Assembly: GCF_000485595.1 (NCBI RefSeq)
Contig: NW_014577065.1
Location: forward strand, 894,390-915,934
Length of the DNA stretch: 21,545 bases
Reading direction: 5' to 3'
Source: Priapulus caudatus
Taxonomy: Eukaryota > Priapulida > Priapulimorpha > Priapulimorphida > Priapulidae
Both the position numbers and the translations under genes were made by a program. The notes below the pieces were generated by a model. It worked only from the letters and a program-made list of their open reading frames with translations, made no database searches and had not been told where the DNA came from. Shown here piece by piece: positions 1-12,466 of this stretch. How positions within the stretch are numbered: the first letter of the stretch is position 1; every line of letters starts with the position of its first letter.

Positions 1-1050
<1,050 letters not shown>

Positions 1051-1052
1051 CA

Positions 1053-2479
<1,427 letters not shown>

Positions 2480-2620
2480 GTGACCATGTGGCAGTGTATT
2501 CCGAGCTGCCATACAAGCACACTGTAGCTGACGTGCGTTATCATCCGCATGATCACATTGTTGCCTTCTGCTCCTTCAAACAGGGCCACCCCATTCTCGT
2601 CTACAAGTATGACCACAAAG
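2480..2620 (+). CDS. AHI1: AHI1 exon: last WD40 segment
   Basis: Acceptor tatag at 2475-2479 and donor gtgagc at 2621. The exon enters with two bases of a split codon (preceding intron phase 1) and leaves with one base. It encodes HVAVYSELPY followed by VRYHPHDHIVAFCSF and PILVYKYDHK. The His-Pro-His and AFC-F motif is the most recognisable jouberin signature of the WD40 end. The exon carrying the previous propeller blade is not visible in the 2.4 kb upstream. Confidence 0.9.
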
Positions 2621-4965
2621 GTGAGCCTTGTATGAAGAATGACACTGCGACCATGTGTGAAGTCGGTGGCAGCGGGCGGTGTAGACAATGGCATAGGTCA
2701 TAATAGTATCACGCAAACGTTGTAGTTATTGTTCGACGACGAAAATGTTTTTTTTTATCAAAAACGCTCAACATAGGATTTTACCATGTTTCTACTCTAT
2801 GAAGGTTATTTTACGTGAAAGCTACCAGTACTAATATTTTCGTGACTTCAGAAGAGTTTTCGTCTCGAGCCAGCCTCATCATCAATGTTCGTCCATTAAT
2901 GATACTATATCCCCCGTCTCTACTTTCTGCACAGTCGCACAGGTGGGCATGATGTTCCATCGAGTTAATGGCACACCGCGACCCAGTACTCCCACCCAAG
3001 ATGCGCCGGATGCTGCAAAAACGATGAGGGAGGAAGCGTCGCCGAAGCCAGGCTCGACCGTGGTGCGCATGGACCGCGTGCTGAAGAAACTGCGATCTGT
3101 CTCTGTAAGCATTCGTGGCTCGCTCTGTTAGGCTCGTAGTTACAGCTCGACTACACATTTCTAGAGCTTGGTGGTAGACTCCTTAGCATCTGAAATTTTA
3201 TGGGTTACGATTATGTTTGTGGTTGAGCTTACTCTACTCGTAACCACCCTAACCCTCCCCTACCCAGAACTGCTAGAAGGAGGCTGAAGTGCAAGTCTCT
3301 GCTTACTATACCATCTGTTTTCAAATCTATAATATAAGCCGCGTTCACACGTAGCAAGAAATTCGGTATTTAGCGTTCACACGAGGCAAAATGCGCGGTC
3401 CAAGAAATACGGTATCTAAACAGACCCGGTGTTTGATGTAAATACGCGGCTTCCCAAACTCCGAATAATTTGCCGTGCTTGAGAAATACCTGATCTTAGA
3501 TGCACGCGAATGCCAAACATACTTTATATACCGTTTGGAGCTTGCCTCTGTCCGTCCAGCGCTAAATCGCCGTCGCCGGGGGCCCCGTTTTCGCGAAGAG
3601 CGTTTCACATGCCCGATATGGGGAAGCTGTTAAAGGTGGTCGAAGGGGCGGCGTTGTTTGCTCTCGGGGTGCGGCGTTGCCGGTTCGCGCGCACCGGGGG
3701 CCGCATCACGTCTAGTTGGCTCCCCTTCACGAGAACCCATACAGTGGTTGTTAGTCGGCGGCGGCATGTTCTGACGTCCTGGGAGAGCCATCCATGAATC
3801 CTTTCCTTGCTGGTCGAAAAAGAGGGAACGTCTTCTCGTCTGACGCTGTCGTGTTGTTGCTTCAGGCCTTCCAGCATAACATCGACCTCACCGACTCGTT
3901 CAACGCATCGCTCAGCGGCACCATGCTTCAGTCCCTTCTGCCAGACACGACGGCCGCCACGCAGCGCCAGCAGCAGTCCACCTTCTGGGGATCGACGTTT
4001 GACCAGTCGCAGTACCTCTCGGCACTCTCCACACACGTATGTAGCGTTGAGCTGTGGGGCATGTGCCACAAATGAGTGTGCCTTATTAGTGTGATGACGT
4101 CCCTGTAATTAGTGCTAGCACTGTTTTGGCACGGAAAATGCAATATGTAAAACTCTTAATGGTAACACTAGCAAAGTGCCCATCCAATGGACAGGCATTG
4201 GGTTGTTGTAATGGATCTAGGCAACAATCGATGAGGGCAAATTGGGAGGAGAGGATAAATTTTCCCTGTCAGTGCGTGTATGGTAGCGACACATAGCGTT
4301 ATACGTAAATTGGTAAACCACCTGCTACCATTCCAAAAATCACACAAAAACCTGAACAACATATCCATGTAACTGCCTGTGATGAAAACAATGCGGTTCA
4401 CTGCTCCATAACTGATATCATATGCATCACAAAGACTACAAACTTATAATATAGATAAGGAAGTTAGAGGTTACTTGTGATCTTTGGTCGATGTCAACCA
4501 TTGTTTTTGCAGAGTCCATCTGCGCTTTCACCGCATGCGAGGATGACGGATGACACGGCAGCCCAGCATCAGCTGTTCGCATCTCAGCGGCTCTACGCAA
4601 GGCAGGACATCGGTGGCGGCGGCAGCCAGCGACCACAGTTCAGCAAAGGTGCGATAGGGGGTGTTTACGATTATCAACATTGTAAGCATACAGACCACAC
4701 GTGAGGGTTTCGTGCAAGTATTCTGCGCATTGAAATTATTTTGAGCTGTAAATGTAACGAAACTATTTTATAGACGGATATGTTTGGATAGCGTTCATGC
4801 ATCCGACTCATGCTGTCACTTTCCGTGAGCGTTCTTGAGTCGAGTATTTATTTCAAATGCGCTATGAATCTGCCAACAGCTGCATCTGCAAATCTGTATG
4901 GGTGCCAGTTTATACACATGTACATAGGCTCAAAGGTCGGGGAATATAGACTAAACACAGGCGCG

Positions 4966-5004
<39 letters not shown>

Positions 5005-7761
5005 GCACTTAAAGGTGATGACATAGCTGCAGCTGCTGCTGTTAGCTATACATGCGGATCGTCTGGTCTAAGTAGTCTGCTTCTGGTTGGGTGTAGGATA
5101 TTTCGCATTTTAATTCGTGTTTATAATGACACAGACTGCACACTCTTGGTGAACGAGTGTAGTTGCTTCTAGCTATCTACCTTCTAGCTATCTATCTCGT
5201 GGTGCCACATCACCACTCTGTTGTGGTCAAGCATATCACCACAGTTTTAGTACAAAACACATTAAAATATAGTACTCATGCTTACTACAGTTACATATTG
5301 TGACGAATGTTATTAAATTTAGTTAATCAATAAATCGAACCACTTTCGTATTACCCACAACTGATTCTTTATTTTGTAGTTGGTCAACCTGGCCCGCCAA
5401 GAATCTCAGGAATAGAGATGGTAAGCTGGCATTGCTAGTATGCCACATGTTCAGTTAACTACCATAGACACTAGTTGCTATATGATAGTGATAGCAGTAT
5501 AATGTTATCGCATGCATAATATCTGATGTATAAGATAATAAAATCAGTTTTGTAATGATATAACAGTAAGCAGTAAAATGATTGCATTTTCAGTTGAAAA
5601 TAAATAAACCCTTGCTAGACTTAGTCGTTGCAAGTAACTGTTCATATGTTATAGTTGGGTTACATAAACATTGTATTTCACATCTACTATAATAATTTTA
5701 CACTATACACCTATATATGTTTGTGATCAACACATGTTTGATTCTTACAGGTAAAGCAATCTGGCAGTTACCCACAGGTATGTCACTATTGTATTTATGT
5801 AATATATAAGGTATTCATTAAGTATAGTGGTTAATGTTGAAATTTATAAATGATATTCCTTTATCTCATGTATTTATCATGTGATCATTGTATGATGGCA
5901 ATGATGAAAAAATTAATAAAGTAGACTTTTATAACAAGAAACTACAATAACTTCATAACACGATATAGGCATCAGAGATCTGGCTGTAGCTACCTTCGAA
6001 TTAAACCACCTACTTTATAAAACTGAGTAGGTGTCATACCTCAGTCTGTACCCCCTCAGGGAAGCACCTGCTTTGTGATACCAAGTACATGCAGAGGATG
6101 GTGGCCGCCTTGCTGCAGTGTGGTATTATACTCTGTCATCTGGTATGTTGTATCAGGTCGTTGCGCTGTACGACTACAAAGCTCAGCGATCAGATGAGTT
6201 GGACCTAGCGTGTGGTGACATCGTCACCGTGCTCTACAGGGATACTGAGAACTGGTGGATGGGAGAGACGGTGGACGGACAGCAGGGATTCTTCCCAGCA
6301 AACTATGTCGCAGAGCAGTGTAAGTCGACTGACCGTACAGGCGAAGCGAATGCGATGTCTCTCCGCAAAGCGATCGGCGAGGTGGTTAGCTGTTGCTTCC
6401 AGGTGTATGCTGCGCAGTTCTTCATACCCAGCATGTGATTACATGTACAAGTAAATGTGTAACATGTATTACATTACTGTAATGTAAAAGCTGTGGCTTG
6501 ACTACTTTGCTCACTGCTCCTCTGTTGTCTTTTGCTGTACATCTTCTATAATGGCAGAGTTTTTAGTGTTCGCTGAAGATTTGCAGTATGTATTTTGTTT
6601 ACACTTCCTGCACAAGCTAGATGATACGTGTGAATGTTATTTCGTTTAGCGGATGCAGATCCTAAGGAAGAGAGGAGCGACACGCCGATAAAAAAGGTAA
6701 GATGTCTTACTAATGTCCTTAAATGTGTGAGGCGAAACGTTGCTGTTCATGTTGAGAGCACACAATGCTTTGAAACTACTAAGCCTGCATCTGAAATGAA
6801 ATGCAGCACACAAATAAAGCGATCAACCATGTAGTACCCACGTTGATGCTACCTTACAGACACGTGCGCTGGTGGAGAAAGGTGAACTGAAGTTCGTGTC
6901 AGCGTCTGAGCTAGAACATGAGGAGGAGCAGACATCAACCCCTGTGCCATCTGCGAGGTAGGGTAACATGTGAAGGTGTCGGAGTACTCACGTAGTTAGC
7001 GCAAGACGTGTTGTTTTTCACACGGATCCTAGTTTTCTTGATCACTAGAGCTGATCTAATTATTGCCAACCCATATAGATGTTAATTATCAAGTGATCTG
7101 TAGTCTGAAACATAATATCATTATAAATAATTATGACATCACAAGTTTAAACTGTCATAACCTTTGTAGTGCCAAATGTTCTTAAGCAGTTAGTTGCACT
7201 GTTTAATCTTACGATAGCCATAAATTTTTGTGTCTGAGAACAGGCCTCTGATAGTATACAATGGATGTAGAAGTACTCCAATCAATAATCAATAATCTAT
7301 GTATCTATCTCTTTTAATCGACCTTTTGAGATTGAGCTAGGTGGTATCTGGGTGGCTGATCCAGTAAAAATAATGGTCAGCTGCATAAATCAGAAGTGAT
7401 TGAAATATTAGATTCATAATCAAATGACATGCCCACGCGTTTAAATTTCTTCCTGATTTTAACCCAGCCGATGTATCCAAAGAATGTGTTCATGCCATGC
7501 ATGTTGTGGTAGTCATCATTCATTCCAGTGCATAATTGACCATCTTTATTCATCCTAGTGCATTACTGTGCATCCTTGTTCGTTATATATATCCTACTGC
7601 GTCCTGAGATCCATTGTAAAATAAATGTAATAAGTGATTGATGAAATAATAAATTCATCAATTCAAGCCAAAATCAAAAACAGATGCGGTTCTGCTGAAC
7701 ATGAATTATTTTTGCATGTAGGAAAAAGAAGAAAGGCAAGAAGACTACTAGTGATGCATGA
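2480..7761 (+). CDS. AHI1: AHI1/jouberin, 3' part (last WD40 segment, linker, SH3 domain, C-terminus), 10 exons
   Basis: Exons: 2480-2620, 2935-3104, 3866-4036, 4513-4648, 5380-5420, 5751-5777, 6157-6319, 6650-6696, 6860-6957, 7722-7761. Every junction is GT-AG and phases agree across all nine introns (1,0,0,1,0,0,1,0,2), giving 343 complete codons then TGA at 7759-7761. Counting from the first whole codon (GAC, 2482), residues 1-47 form a terminal WD40 strand set with the YHPHDHIVAFCSF motif. Residues 48-228 are a Ser/Gln/Pro-rich linker. Residues 229-282 are an SH3 domain with ALYDY, a WW pair and a PANYV end. Residues 284-343 are a charged tail ending in lysines. WD40 followed by SH3 in this order, and the wording of both blocks, match jouberin, which in animals acts at the ciliary transition zone and is mutated in Joubert syndrome. 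The 5' exons are missing from the window. The tail after the SH3 (about 60 residues) is shorter than I recall for mammals. Exon structure is read by eye without transcript support. Confidence 0.9.
2935..3104 (+). CDS. AHI1: AHI1 exon: start of linker
   Basis: Acceptor ttctgcacag ends at 2934 and donor gtaagc starts at 3105. The split codon G|TC restores Val, so the join reads YDHKVAQV; a VAQ-type sequence at this point also follows the propeller in vertebrate jouberin as I remember it. The rest (PRPSTPTQDAPDAAKT, then VVRMDRVLKKLRSVS) is a Pro/Thr-rich stretch and a short basic amphipathic helix-like segment. Confidence 0.85.
3339..3640. repeat. Possible old transposon remnant inside AHI1 intron
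   Basis: The motif GCGTTCACACG followed by a GCAA element occurs twice (about 3343 and 3374), each followed by a similar gaaat-cggtat block about 20-30 bases on. Unlike its surroundings the stretch is GC-rich toward its right side. This resembles a subterminal repeat of a non-autonomous DNA element. No matching right end was found. Confidence 0.3.
3866..4036 (+). CDS. AHI1: AHI1 exon: linker, Gln/Ser-rich
   Basis: Acceptor ttgcttcag ends at 3865 and donor gtatgt starts at 4037; exactly 57 codons, phase 0 on both sides. It encodes AFQHNIDLTDSFNASLSG and later TQRQQQSTFWGSTF. I recognise no domain, and the composition suggests a disordered linker. An antisense ORF across 3605-4069 is a shadow of this exon and its GC-rich intron. 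Confidence 0.8.
4513..4648 (+). CDS. AHI1: AHI1 exon: linker
   Basis: Acceptor gtttttgcag ends at 4512 and donor gtgcga starts at 4649. It encodes SPSALSPHARMTDDTAAQ and LYARQDIGGGGSQRPQFSK, then leaves one base (phase 1). Low complexity with no recognised fold; placement rests on phase agreement with the exons on both sides. Confidence 0.8.
4970..5002. repeat. (TC)n microsatellite in AHI1 intron
   Basis: Pure TC run of about 33 bases inside the intron between the exons ending at 4648 and starting at 5380. The 120-codon ORF over it is a repeat artefact. Confidence 0.9.
5380..5420 (+). CDS. AHI1: AHI1 small exon (41 nt): linker
   Basis: Acceptor tattttgtag ends at 5379 and donor gtaagc starts at 5421. 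With the carried G it reads VGQPGPPRISGIEM and ends in phase 0. It is too short to stand alone, but it has strong splice sites and is the only piece seen in this intron that fits the incoming phase. Confidence 0.7.
5751..5777 (+). CDS. AHI1: AHI1 microexon (27 nt, 9 codons)
   Basis: Acceptor ttcttacag ends at 5750 and donor gtatgt starts at 5778. It encodes VKQSGSYPQ in phase 0 on both sides, so skipping it would keep the frame. Being symmetric and next to the SH3 exon, it could be an alternative cassette. Existence is inferred from splice sites and frame only. Confidence 0.6.
6157..6319 (+). CDS. AHI1: AHI1 exon: complete SH3 domain
   Basis: Acceptor tgtatcag ends at 6156 and donor gtaagt starts at 6320. 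The exon encodes a whole SH3 core: VVALYDYKAQRSDEL, then GDIV, then ENWWMGE, then QGFFPANYV. The ligand-binding aromatic and proline positions are present (both Tyr of ALYDY, first Trp of WW, Pro of FPANY and its Tyr), so it should be able to bind Pro-rich peptides. The frame also stays open upstream to 6118 and downstream to 6438, but both extensions are intron. Confidence 0.93.
6650..6696 (+). CDS. AHI1: AHI1 exon: acidic/basic tail
   Basis: Acceptor ttcgtttag ends at 6649 and donor gtaaga starts at 6697. The carried T gives Ser, and the exon reads SDADPKEERSDTPIKK, ending in phase 0. Highly charged, with no fold recognised. The following intron reads open in frame until a TAG at 6832-6834. 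Confidence 0.75.
6860..6957 (+). CDS. AHI1: AHI1 exon: tail
   Basis: Acceptor ccttacag ends at 6859 and donor gtaggg starts at 6958; the intron before it is the shortest in the gene (163 bases). Encodes TRALVEKGELKFVSASELE and an EHEEEQTSTPVPSA acidic stretch, leaving two bases (phase 2). Confidence 0.75.
7722..7761 (+). CDS. AHI1: AHI1 terminal exon with lysine-rich C-terminus and stop
   Basis: Acceptor tttgcatgtag ends at 7721. The split codon AG|G gives Arg, followed by KKKKGKKTTSDA and TGA at 7759-7761. The phase fits the 6957 donor exactly. A basic C-terminal cluster could act as a nuclear or membrane-binding signal, but that is inference. Confidence 0.75.
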
Positions 7762-9471
7762 GCTAGCAACCAGCGCTGTTTATGATGACACAATGAAGTG
7801 TGTTCGATGCACGGTTTCCACGTACATTAAATGTACAATTTGCTTTTGATTGTCTTCAATACTTGAGGGCATTCAGGGCCAAAGTTCAAAGACATGTGTC
7901 TAGTCCATAGGTTTGAAGTATTCTACACTTCAATCTCATCTGTGTTGTTGTGAAGGTTTTGGGTTTGCAGTGAAAATCCTAAAATGATTGAAGTAAAACA
8001 AAATCATATATTTTAGTATATATACTTAGGTATGCTAGAATTGGTTCATTTATGTTCATTGCCAAACTTGAACAAGTAAATTAACAAGTTCAGGGGAGCA
8101 ATTGCATACTTTTTGTTGCCTTTCCAAGTCTGTAGCTTTAGATTTATAGAGTATTACCTCGTTCTAATATACGAGAGAAATGTAGGGTAATATAATGAAC
8201 CTATTTGTATACGTAGGCTACTGGTAATATAGTAGTGATTAATAAATATTCCGTCCCTAGATGGCGCTCTGACATCGCTAGTGCCTCTATAACGATTAAC
8301 TGGAGAGTGGATAGGCGCTGACTTGCAACGCACAATTCAGGTGTAGCTGTGAAAATAGACCACGTTTCATAGGCGGTTTCTTATATTTTGAGGTAATATT
8401 TGGGTGGGATTTCATATCATTGTGTATACCAGGGAAGAGTGGATGGCGTTGCATAAGGAGTCCAAGGTCTTGAAATGCAAATATGCACTTCCCAATATAA
8501 ACGCGTGCTCCCCCCCCCCAGTATTTTATACTTTACTACTGATTTTGTACGTCACATCATTTATTAGAAGAATGGAATATTCTTATTTCTGTCTTTTATA
8601 GCTGTATATACCTTTATTTATTGATGGATTTTATACTCGTAAGCATTACTTGCTTACTTAAACATTCAAATGAATTTTCTCTTGGTAATAATAGTGAATT
8701 TTGTTAGAAATATTTGTGCTTTGAAATCTCTATTCAATGCAAATACCAGCGAAATCATTTATTAATAAATTACATGTGCATTTAAACACACATGGATAAT
8801 CCACATTCTGTTTTTATCGCCTTTTGTACTAACATGCGGCAAAGACGTATTGATATGATTTCTAGTATTATGGCGCTTTTATATGGATGTAGTAAGAAAA
8901 CAAACATAGTTTCTACAAATAAAGTAGGCGAGTAAATAATACTAAATCTACCCGATTAAAACAGCCTGTGAATAGCTCAATTCATGAGAATATTCTGTGG
9001 GTATAATTTCCCCCTTCAACACGCACGCTGGCACACAGACCCTGGTGAAGGTCATTATGGAAGTGCATTAACTTTCCTCTGATATGTTTAGTAATTCAAG
9101 AAGCTATTTACACCACCTTTATAAAATAAAGAGAGCACATTATAAGGTCAGAATGGGATATTGATAGTTTGCTTGATAACTGGGGGCAATTCGTAGGTTT
9201 CACACACGTATACAATTGTGAATTTGTTTGTGTGCAAAATCGCACGCATATTATTCCAGTGGCTGCAACGCTGTCTGCTTACGACTCATAGGAAATATAA
9301 TAAGCACCCACGTCTATTTTTCTCACCACATGTATATTTTCCATGTATATTAACCAAAACCGAATGGTGTGCAATTTCTAGTGAGGATCAGAATGATTTT
9401 TTATAATTTAATTTCCAGATGAAAACACTACTGGGAAAATACCGCACCGCGACATAAAATCGCTAATAAAG
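7762..9471. other. AT-rich interval after AHI1
   Basis: AHI1 3' UTR, then mostly AT-rich DNA with no convincing gene. Contains a run of ten to eleven C at about 8510. ORFs at 8404 and 9218 are short, AT-driven and have no recognisable content. Confidence 0.5.
7826..7831 (+). promoter_or_regulatory. Candidate poly(A) signal of AHI1 (ATTAAA)
   Basis: ATTAAA lies 65 bases after the AHI1 stop, followed by a T-rich stretch (ttgcttttgattgtcttc). A canonical AATAAA occurs further on at 8241-8246. Either could end the transcript; no cleavage site can be fixed from sequence. Confidence 0.3.
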
Positions 9472-9550
9472 ATGGCGATTTTGTTGAGGTTACTTCTCGT
9501 GACTGTTCCTAGGAGAGTTTCTTCAGCGTGCATTAATGACGGTTTCTCGT
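9472..9550 (+). CDS. Candidate first coding exon of an unidentified gene (presequence-like)
   Basis: ATG in the context aaagATGGCG opens 26 codons reading MAILLRLLLVTVPRRVSSA and then CINDGFS, plus one base, followed by the strong donor gtaagt at 9551. The peptide is Leu/Arg/Ser-rich with no acidic residue until near its end, as in a mitochondrial presequence or a short signal anchor. The aaGATGGCG context resembles YY1-type start regions of housekeeping genes. Reading through the donor reaches a stop in 13 codons. No downstream exon with matching phase 1 and clear homology was found, so the gene is unproven. Confidence 0.3.
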
Positions 9551-10610
9551 GTAAGTTCCTAGTTGCTCACTGGCGTTCCTCGGGCTGACTGAGGACTTTG
9601 GGCGCCGGCTTTACAAAGTGCTGGTGATTATATTGCTTTTGCTAATGCATAGCATTACTCAATTAGTATCCAATCAGCAAAATAGTGGTACTCGCTTTGC
9701 AGAATTTCTGTGCTTGTAGCTAAGTAATGGTATGGCACTTTGCTGAATTTCTGTGCAGGTAGCCAAATAAAGTGGTTTATGGCAGGGTAAAGTAATAGTA
9801 GAGTGGCGCATTGTATAATTTAAGTGCAGGTATCAAATCAGTATAATATTTCTTCGGATGTGCGCATTACTTTAGTATCGTATGTTACATTAACATAATA
9901 CTGAGTATCTCTTAAGTGTCACCTCACTATAGCTGGTAGTGTTACTACGCTATGTTGACTGCTGATTTCTTGACCATGTTGCTTTCCTAACAAACATCAA
10001 TGTGGAAACAAATAAGTAACGGCATATTGTCCTATTTTTTTCCGAATTTAATTTGTGCAATGGAATTGCAATGTTGCGTGGCAGTTTTCTGCTTGGAAAA
10101 AACAGTAAATACAACGTTCGATTTATGTATTGGCTAATAATGTCTCTAATTTATAAGATCAGACATATGGGCTAAAGCTTCATTGTTAATAACATGTCAG
10201 TATAGCAATGTTAGATGTAAGATTAAATATAGAATTCTATACTCTGCTAGTCATTTATTAGGCTGGAAGCAATCGCTGACGGGCACGCTAAGACCGTGCT
10301 TTAGTGTGTTGTGTGGTTATATTTCATGAAGCAGTTTTTGCCAATAAACAACCAGAATATATACTACGTATATCATATCACCGTATCTCGTATATCGCAA
10401 AATGTTCAGTTATGCTCACATAAATATAAAACTACAAGTGGAAAAACGCATTAGACGTATCAGAATATTTTATTTGTACCTTATTTATATTAGAATATTA
10501 TTTAATTGCTGTTTGTTGCGCAGCTGTGTTCTTGTATTGCAAGCCGTAACTTTTTACTAGCTTGCACGAACTGCATCTCAAGAAAACATGGTGGACAAAG
10601 ACTAACTTCA
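9551..10610. other. Unassigned AT-rich DNA with a degenerate tandem repeat
   Basis: Around 9675-9845 a unit with the pattern ttgc-gaatttctgtgc-ggtagc appears three times in degenerate form (spacing about 45 and 75 bases). An acceptor-like ttgttgcgcag at about 10522 opens a frame (LCSCIASRNFLLAC) that runs into the foldback element; it does not fit the phase of the 9550 donor. Confidence 0.4.
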
Positions 10611-11215
10611 GCTGATAGGGTCTATGTCCCCCAGGGTACTATCGGAGGGTACCCTGGGTACGGTTCGATATATCGGAAAGTACCTCGGGGTACTATACGA
10701 TATGTCACTGCGTACCCTGCATTGCCCCACCGTACTCTGACTTTCACACACAGTCTGTGAAACAGCAAAAATATTGAGATTAATTGATGAATCATCAATT
10801 AATATGAATAATTTAGAAAAATTAATAAAAGCTAGTAGTCTCGTAGTTTAATGTTATCATTGTAATACTATCATTACCATAAATAAAAATGGTTTGATAT
10901 TAACATCAAATAAAAAAACAACCAATATGCACGTGACGGCGGCAATACCTTGCGGCGGTAATACCTCACCCACCAGTATAGGGGAGAAGCGTAAAATGTT
11001 GTCATCCACTAAAAATTATCATTTTTCTGCAAAACCATATGCATATGGTTCTGCATGATTTTCATGATCAATTGGCTGAAAGTCAGGGTACGGTGGGACA
11101 ATGCAGGGTACGCAGCGACATATCGTATAGACCTACCCCGAGGTACTTTCTGATATATCGAACCGTACCCCGGGTACCTTCCGATAGTAGCCTGGGGGAC
11201 ATAGACCCTATCAGC
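10611..11215. mobile_element. Long foldback element, 605 bases, with 136/139-base inverted arms
   Basis: Left arm 10611-10746 and right arm 11077-11215 are reverse complements with about seven mismatches and one 3-base indel. Arms start GCTGATAGGGTCTATGTC and carry several GGTAC and CGATATATCG-type small palindromes. The 330-base centre is AT-rich, codes for nothing visible, and holds an 18-base palindrome around 11042 (AACCATATGCATATGGTT). CTAAC stands near both outer ends (10602-10606 and 11216-11220), a possible but imperfect target duplication. Non-autonomous foldback/MITE type; family not recognised. Confidence 0.75.
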
Positions 11216-11956
11216 CTAACGCCAACAGTTGGTAACCGGAATCGAAACCAGTTGTTTCAACCCTAATATAATGTGAAACGACTCCACATAAGGTGAGTTC
11301 AGAGTTTGGAGGAACTTATTAACATCAACATTACTGACAGTACCCCGTGTTCTATTATTAAGAGTTCAGCCCACCTACGATGCAATGACCTGTCTGATGT
11401 TCGGTATTGAAGGAACTTTGTTGACGGATGCTGATGTTGCAGATGTTCCGTAGAACTGCATATCGACGCGGATTTGAATGTCAACTCGACTCGGGAGTCA
11501 TGGCGACCGTCGGCGCGCTCTGCGTCGTTATTCGTTGCCAAAGCGATGCACTGGGTTGCTTTTAACGTGTTAGAGGTTTGCCAAGCCTCCGAGGACGAAA
11601 ACAAAAGGTTGGATTTCAGCTCAATTATCTGTGTCACGCCCACGTTAGTGTCTGCCTCCGCGGTGGCGCCATTTCCCACCAGCGATCGAACGCAGATGGC
11701 AGTTTTCACATTTATTTGATGTATGAGTGTCTATGTGCGTGTGTATGGGATTAGGGGTAGGTGTCCATCTATCAAGGTGCCTCAGCCGTACAGATGCCTT
11801 GATAACATTGGTTCCATGAATGATCGGGCTGCGTTTCAATAGAATGCGACCCAAGCGTGAGCGATGGGCGATTAGCGTGACCCTACCCCATGACCCTGGT
11901 GAACCCAACGTGCAGGTGTAGCCACTAGCCACCCACTCTTCCGACCTGTTTTAGAC

Positions 11957-12466
11957 ATGTGCAGCATAGGTGCCACCGGGGGGAGGGGCGCTGGCAGCGT
12001 CAGCGTCAATTCTGTTCTCTCCCTCTCGTACGAAAAAATGGCCGGCGAATACGACGCCAGATTCGCGATCTGGCTAAACGGCAGCGGATTCTTCCGCAAA
12101 TGGCCACGTACAATGCGGCTTGCAAAGGCGCATGCGACGTTACACAACGGCGGGTCGGCTAAACGTCTTGCGTGGCCGTCGCTAATGGCAGCTGTAATCA
12201 CTGTGGGTTTTGTAAATTTGTATTTTCGATGGGTGAAGAACGAGGGGGAAAAGCGCGATCATTCTCGCCAGTGCGCCGTCCTGTCGGGGGAGCTGTCTCA
12301 CGCGGCGCATCTGGGCGATGTCTCAATGAACGGGTATGATGATGATCTCTGTTTCAGGTACAGTCTCTGCGTGCGTCGAGGCTTCGAGTCCCCACACCGC
12401 CCCCCAATAGTCGCTGTACTCACGGTAAGTTACCCCAGTACTGTTGGAAGTACTGCGTTGTGGTAG
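11957..12466 (+). CDS. Hypothetical ORF or first exon in a GC-rich pocket
   Basis: An open frame of 169 codons, the longest after AHI1. An internal ATG at 12038 (aaaaaATGGCCGG) starts MAGEYDARFAIWL and would give 129 codons up to a strong donor, ACG|gtaagt, at 12425, in phase 0. A hydrophobic stretch LMAAVITVGFVNLYF could span a membrane. Alternatively only 12358-12424 is an exon, since a strong acceptor (ctctgtttcag) precedes it and the frame YSLCVRRGFESPH stays open. No family is recognised, and an opposite-strand frame is also open for 109 codons, as expected in GC-rich noncoding DNA. Confidence 0.2.
   Translation: MCSIGATGGRGAGSVSVNSVLSLSYEKMAGEYDARFAIWLNGSGFFRKWPRTMRLAKAHATLHNGGSAKRLAWPSLMAAVITVGFVNLYFRWVKNEGEKRDHSRQCAVLSGELSHAAHLGDVSMNGYDDDLCFRYSLCVRRGFESPHRPPIVAVLTVSYPSTVGSTALW

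Noticed and set aside
2811-3158. Antisense ORFs of 115 and 76 codons
   Set aside because: They lie opposite the AHI1 exon 2935-3104, whose sense frame fits the spliced protein; shadow frames.
3605-4069. Antisense ORF of 154 codons
   Set aside because: Overlaps a GC-rich intron and the exon 3866-4036 on the other strand; no recognisable content.
7634-7849. 71-codon + strand ORF over the last AHI1 exon
   Set aside because: It is in a different frame from the one that continues the protein through the 7721 acceptor; the AHI1 frame gives the lysine-rich tail and stop.
9675-9845. Exons continuing the 9472 candidate at the gcag sites near 9701, 9758 and 9828
   Set aside because: In the required phase all reach a stop within about ten codons, and the sites belong to a degenerate tandem repeat.
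11299-11709. 136-codon - strand ORF
   Set aside because: No motif recognised and the + strand is also open over 11474-11719; compatible with chance in GC-rich DNA.
12370-12400. tRNA T-arm-like GGCTTCGAGTCCCC
   Set aside because: The five bases on either side of the TTCGAGT loop do not pair and no acceptor or anticodon arm can be built around it.
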